Assembly: GCF_000744285.1 (NCBI RefSeq)
Contig: NZ_JQLQ01000002.1
Coordinates: forward strand, 1,364,001 to 1,428,000
DNA from: Carnobacterium pleistocenium FTR1
GTDB lineage: Bacteria; Bacillota; Bacilli; Lactobacillales; Carnobacteriaceae
Length of the DNA: 64,000 nucleotides
Direction of reading: 5' to 3'
Shown: positions 60,909-64,000 of the stretch, piece by piece
Layout of the letters: each line of letters opens with the position of its first letter
Numbering within the stretch: the first letter of the stretch is position 1
Translations under genes and position numbers: made by a program
The notes under the pieces: generated by a model
Database searches by the model: none
Told to the model about the DNA's origin: nothing
What the model saw: the letters and a program-made list of their open reading frames with translations, nothing else

Positions 60909-61322
60909 TTAAGCACAATTTTCACATTTCCCAAAAATTTCAAACCGATGAGACTCAATCGTGCACCCATTTAATTGCGTTTCAAAAAAATTCATTGGGC
61001 ACATTTCAATTTTTTTTGTTTTTCCACAATTTGTACAAATAAAATGATGATGATGTCCGGTATGTTTGCATCCAAAGCGGAACATTTTTTCTCCATTCAA
61101 TTCGGTTTCTTCAAGGACATTCAATTCTACAAAAGTATAGATATTTCGATAAATTGTATCATAACTAATAGAAGGGTATCTTTCTTTTAAACCTAGTTGC
61201 ACTTCTTTTGCTGTTAGATATCGGTTTTCAGAGACAAATACGGATAACATATTTTCGCGTTTATCTGTATATTTATAACCATGTTCTTTCAATGTCTCAA
61301 TAGCTTGTTCAACTGCTGTCAT
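60909..61322 (-). CDS. zur: Zinc uptake regulator Zur (Fur family)
   Basis: 137 residues. N-terminal winged helix (YKYTDKRENMLSVFVSENRYLTAKEV) and a C-terminal dimer domain with HTGHHHHFICTNCGKTKKIEMCPM and the CENC structural-zinc pair. Closer to Zur than to Fur or PerR by the HHHHFIC pattern and KTKKIEMCP block. Represses zinc uptake genes. Confidence 0.88.
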   Translation of the reverse strand: MTAVEQAIETLKEHGYKYTDKRENMLSVFVSENRYLTAKEVQLGLKERYPSISYDTIYRNIYTFVELNVLEETELNGEKMFRFGCKHTGHHHHFICTNCGKTKKIEMCPMNFFETQLNGCTIESHRFEIFGKCENCA

Positions 61323-61364
61323 ATAGATGATCGCCTCCTTTATATGAACTGTTCACTATTATTT

Positions 61365-61394
61365 AGTATAACTTATTTATCTTAGCTTAATCAA
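61365..61394 (-). promoter_or_regulatory. zur promoter
   Basis: Minus-strand TTGATT (61389-61394), 18-base spacer, TATACT (61365-61370). Confidence 0.55.
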
Positions 61395-61427
61395 GTTGTA
61401 AATCTTGCAATTTTTATAGGTACTTCA

Positions 61428-61457
61428 TTGTCGTTTCACTAACTCTTCCTGTATACT
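61428..61457 (+). promoter_or_regulatory. Promoter of the PPDK regulator gene
   Basis: TTGTCG (61428-61433), 18-base spacer, TATACT (61452-61457), ahead of the ATG at 61495; divergent from zur. Confidence 0.65.
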
Positions 61458-61494
61458 ATTAAAGTAGTAAACAGAAACAATGAGGAGGAACAAA

Positions 61495-62328
61495 ATGTCT
61501 TCACATAAACCAATCAATTTATATGTTATTTCTGATTCAGTAGGCGGAACAGCTAGTCAACTTGGTCAAGCAGCTATGTCTCAGTTTCCTGATGCAGATA
61601 TAAAAGTTTCGGCGTACCCATTCATTCGTGGCGAAGACACGCTTATATCTATACTAGAAAAAGCAGCTTCTGATAATGCGATAGTTCTTCATACCTTTGT
61701 AGATAAAAATTTAAATAAAGCAATTCAACTATTTTGCAACGAATATAATTTGATTTGTTTTGACCCATTATCGCCAATAATCGGCGAATTAGAAAAACGT
61801 TCTGAAATGACTCCATTGCAAAAACCAGGAGCGTTGCATCTTTTGAATGAAACTTATTTTAACCGAATTAAAGCCATTGAATTTGCAGTAAAATTCGATG
61901 ATGGCCGTGACCCAAAAGGTTTTTTAGAAGCAGATATCGTAATCCTTGGTATTTCTCGAACTTCAAAAACGCCATTAAGCATGTTTTTAGCTAATCAAAA
62001 TTACAAAGTTGCTAATCTGCCTCTTCTACCAGAAGCACACATTCCTGAACAAATTTTTCAAGTAGATCCTAAAAAAATAGTTGGTTTAACAAGTGATAGA
62101 AAAGCGCTAAATTCTATTCGTCGAGAACGAATGTTAACTTACGGAATGAATCCTGATACAGAATATTCTAAGTTAGACCGAATTGACAGAGAATTGACTT
62201 TTGCAAAAGACTTGTATGAAAAATTAAATTGTTTAGTGATCAACGTTTCAAACAAATCGATTGAAGAGACAGCCGCAATTATTATTAATACCCTCCAAAT
62301 AGAACACAAGCATCATGAGCAAAACTGA
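61495..62328 (+). CDS. Pyruvate, phosphate dikinase regulatory protein (DUF299)
   Basis: 277 residues. Bifunctional kinase/phosphotransferase with SDSVGGTA at the N terminus and the P-loop-like GISRTSKTPLS. It switches pyruvate phosphate dikinase on and off. In Bacillus the yqfL homologue lies between glyS and dnaG; here it has its own plus-strand unit next to zur. ATG 61495 behind GAGGAGGAACAAA. Confidence 0.93.
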   Translation: MSSHKPINLYVISDSVGGTASQLGQAAMSQFPDADIKVSAYPFIRGEDTLISILEKAASDNAIVLHTFVDKNLNKAIQLFCNEYNLICFDPLSPIIGELEKRSEMTPLQKPGALHLLNETYFNRIKAIEFAVKFDDGRDPKGFLEADIVILGISRTSKTPLSMFLANQNYKVANLPLLPEAHIPEQIFQVDPKKIVGLTSDRKALNSIRRERMLTYGMNPDTEYSKLDRIDRELTFAKDLYEKLNCLVINVSNKSIEETAAIIINTLQIEHKHHEQN

Positions 62329-62359
62329 TGTCTATAAACTAAAGCACTATCTTCAAAAT

Positions 62360-62405
62360 AAAGAGATTAAATCAAGGAATTCAACCCTCGATTTAATCTC
62401 TTTTT
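62360..62405 (+). terminator. Terminator of the PPDK regulator gene
   Basis: Perfect 14-base stem AAAGAGATTAAATC / GATTTAATCTCTTT followed by T. Confidence 0.9.
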
Positions 62406-62468
62406 AATTTTGTCATCTTTCAGATGAAACGATTGAGAAGTGCTTTAGTTCAACTAAGGAATCTGACT

Positions 62469-63299
62469 TTAGAACCCTCGACTTGATCCGCCACCACCGG
62501 ATCCACCGCCGCCTCCGAAGCCGCCTCCGCCTCCGCCGCCAAAGCCACCGCCGCCAAAACCGCCGCCGCCACGGCTTCCGCCGTACATGCCAAGCAATAA
62601 AGGCCACAAGCTACCTCCTCGTCTTCCTCTTCCACCACCAGATCCGCCGCCAAAAAAGATACTAGCAATAAAGAAGACTAAAACTACGATTAGAATAGCT
62701 GGAAAACCACCATCTCCATCATCCTCATAGTCAGTTGGGTCTACAGTATAACCTGAAAAAATCGTGTCATTATCGTACTGATACTCTTCATTAACTTTTA
62801 CGGCTGTTTCAGTAAAGATACTTTTCAATGCTGTATCGTAATCATCATTTGATAAGGCATCAATATTCCGATCTAAGATAGCTCCAGTCCCGCTATCCGT
62901 CAAGGCACCTTCTAAACCATAACCAATTTCAAAACGAATTTCCCGCTCTTCAGCAGATAAAAGAATCAAGACTCCATTATCCAAATCGGAACTTCCAATT
63001 TCCCATTTTTCAAATAACTCTACAGTGTACTCTTCGATCGTAACACCCTGTAAGCTATCTACAGTAGCCACAACTACTTGTGGTTGCTCATTGGTATCTT
63101 CGTAATGCTTATTGACATCAATGATAAATTGTTCTGTCTCATCAGAAAGTAAATTTGCTTCATCATAGACATAAAATTCGTTAGAAGCTTCTGGATAATC
63201 GACTGCTGCCTCAACAGATAGAGGGAAAATAATCAAAAGCAATAAACCAAAAGAAAGAGCCAATAAACGTAAAACTGAAAATCGATTCACTTTTTCCAC
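62469..63299 (-). CDS. TPM-domain membrane protein with glycine-rich tail
   Basis: 276 residues from GTG 63299 (GGAGGG upstream). Signal peptide (VLRLLALSFGLLLLIIFPLSVEA), extracellular TPM domain (about 35-175, with VYDEANLLSDETEQF, GSSDLDNGVLILLS and RFEIGYGLEG), a membrane helix (AILIVVLVFFIASIFF) and a Gly/Arg-rich tail of GGGGFGG repeats. Related to YgcG/Psb32. Encoded next to LemA, a very common pair of unknown cellular role. Confidence 0.92.
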   Translation of the reverse strand: MEKVNRFSVLRLLALSFGLLLLIIFPLSVEAAVDYPEASNEFYVYDEANLLSDETEQFIIDVNKHYEDTNEQPQVVVATVDSLQGVTIEEYTVELFEKWEIGSSDLDNGVLILLSAEEREIRFEIGYGLEGALTDSGTGAILDRNIDALSNDDYDTALKSIFTETAVKVNEEYQYDNDTIFSGYTVDPTDYEDDGDGGFPAILIVVLVFFIASIFFGGGSGGGRGRRGGSLWPLLLGMYGGSRGGGGFGGGGFGGGGGGGFGGGGGSGGGGSSRGF

Positions 63300-63333
63300 T
63301 GATTTCCCTCCTTGTGTATTAGATGTAATCAGC

Positions 63334-63921
63334 TTATTCCTCATTGTTATCAAAATCTACTTCTGGCGCTATTTCAGCACCTTCAACTGCTTCAAAGTAA
63401 GGTTTTTCTGAGAATCCAGTTATTCCGGCTATAATAGATCCAGGGAAACGGTTTACACGGTTGTTGTACCCTTGTACTGTCTCATTGTATCGTTGTCTTT
63501 CAACTGCGATACGATTTTCTGTGCCTGCTAATTCATCCATTAACGCCGTTACGTTTTCGTTGGATGTTAATTCTGGATAACTTTCAACAACAACTAATAA
63601 ACGAGATAAAGCTGAGTTCATTTCATTATTAGCTTCTACTTCTTCTTCCATGGAACCTGCACCGCTTAGTGAAGCACGGGCATCTGCAATCGCTGAAAAT
63701 ACTTCTTGTTCTTGGTCCATTGCTCCTTGAACTGAATTGACTAAGTTCGGGATCAGATCATTCCTACGTTGCAATTGCGATTCAACTTGTGACCAAGCAA
63801 GATTCACATTACTTTCTTCTTGAATCAATCTGTTGTATGAACTAATTAAGGGAACTGCAATAATTAATACAGCTATAATAATCCCAATGATTATTTTTGT
63901 ACCACTTTTCATGTTTTTCAT
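63334..63921 (-). CDS. lemA: LemA family protein
   Basis: 195 residues. One N-terminal membrane helix (IIIGIIIAVLIIAVPLI), then a helical bundle with QLQRRNDLIPNLVNSVQG and AVERQRYNETVQGYNNRVNRFPGSIIAGITGF. In the pair with the TPM-domain gene. ATG behind GAAGGATGACAC. Confidence 0.96.
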   Translation of the reverse strand: MKNMKSGTKIIIGIIIAVLIIAVPLISSYNRLIQEESNVNLAWSQVESQLQRRNDLIPNLVNSVQGAMDQEQEVFSAIADARASLSGAGSMEEEVEANNEMNSALSRLLVVVESYPELTSNENVTALMDELAGTENRIAVERQRYNETVQGYNNRVNRFPGSIIAGITGFSEKPYFEAVEGAEIAPEVDFDNNEE

Positions 63922-64000
63922 GTGTCATCCTTCTTTCTTAATTTATTCTAATGCAATTAGTATACTTTATTTCATTAATTAGCACATCCGTCTAAAGGAT

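Noticed and set aside
62413-62668. Arg/Trp-rich and Ala/Val-rich frames over the end of the TPM gene
   Set aside because: They are frame shadows of the glycine-rich repeat codons (GGC/GGA runs) of the TPM-domain gene.
1-64000. CRISPR arrays, tRNA, rRNA and tmRNA genes
   Set aside because: No repeat-spacer pattern, tRNA cloverleaf or rRNA motif was seen on either strand by eye.
1-64000. Insertion sequences or transposases
   Set aside because: No transposase-like protein appears; the prophage accounts for all the mobile DNA seen.

Overview
The window is low-G+C Firmicutes DNA with a Lactobacillales-type gene set (T-box controlled glyQS, NiaR/NiaX niacin uptake, PgpH, LemA/TPM). The protein repertoire suggests Carnobacterium or a close relative. 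That genus call is an inference, because no rRNA gene is present. Chromosomal genes are almost all on the minus strand.

Left flank (1-8.96 kb): pepT (cut by the window edge), the NIF3-like yqfO, trmK, a small unknown gene, rpoD (sigma A), dnaG, the niacin transporter niaX, its repressor niaR, and a plus-strand metallophosphoesterase. A 0.3 kb non-coding stretch with strong potential RNA structure follows.

Prophage (8,967-47,853): a complete siphophage of about 38.9 kb, bounded by a 30-bp direct repeat that is also the 3' end of a chromosomal ABC-transporter gene. From right to left it holds: integrase, a small coupled gene, a SAP-domain gene, a short unknown gene and the CI-like repressor (plus strand); a four-site operator region; then on the minus strand cro, many tiny early genes, a Rha/ANT antirepressor, ERF recombinase, an HNH protein, replisome organiser and DnaC-like loader, SSB and an ArpU-like late regulator. 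A strong terminator lies between SSB and ArpU. The late genes follow: terminase, portal, minor capsid, scaffold, major capsid, connectors, tail tube, chaperones, tape measure, Dit, Tal-like hub, baseplate protein and beta-helix tail spike. An AT-rich cargo block comes next (acyltransferase, HEXXH metalloprotease, two small unknowns), then XhlA-like protein, holin and a GH73-LysM endolysin. About a dozen genes of 42-59 codons that were read directly from the sequence are included.

Right flank (47.8-64 kb): the ABC transporter that hosts the attachment site, a DUF488 protein, glyS-glyQ behind a T-box leader, recO, era, cdd, dgkA, ybeY, pgpH, phoH, a second structured intergenic stretch, yqeY, rpsU, zur, a PPDK regulatory protein gene (plus strand), a TPM-domain protein and LemA. 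Together the flanks form the conserved rpsU-yqeY...era-recO-glyQS...dnaG-rpoD-trmK-yqfO neighbourhood of Firmicutes, here split by the prophage.

Points most worth a second look: the cargo metalloprotease and the SAP-domain gene as possible phage-exclusion factors; two matching plus-strand promoter-hairpin units antisense to the phage operons; a fifth repressor-operator-like site inside cro; the doubled hexamers flanking attP; and two nested-helix intergenic elements in the host DNA.
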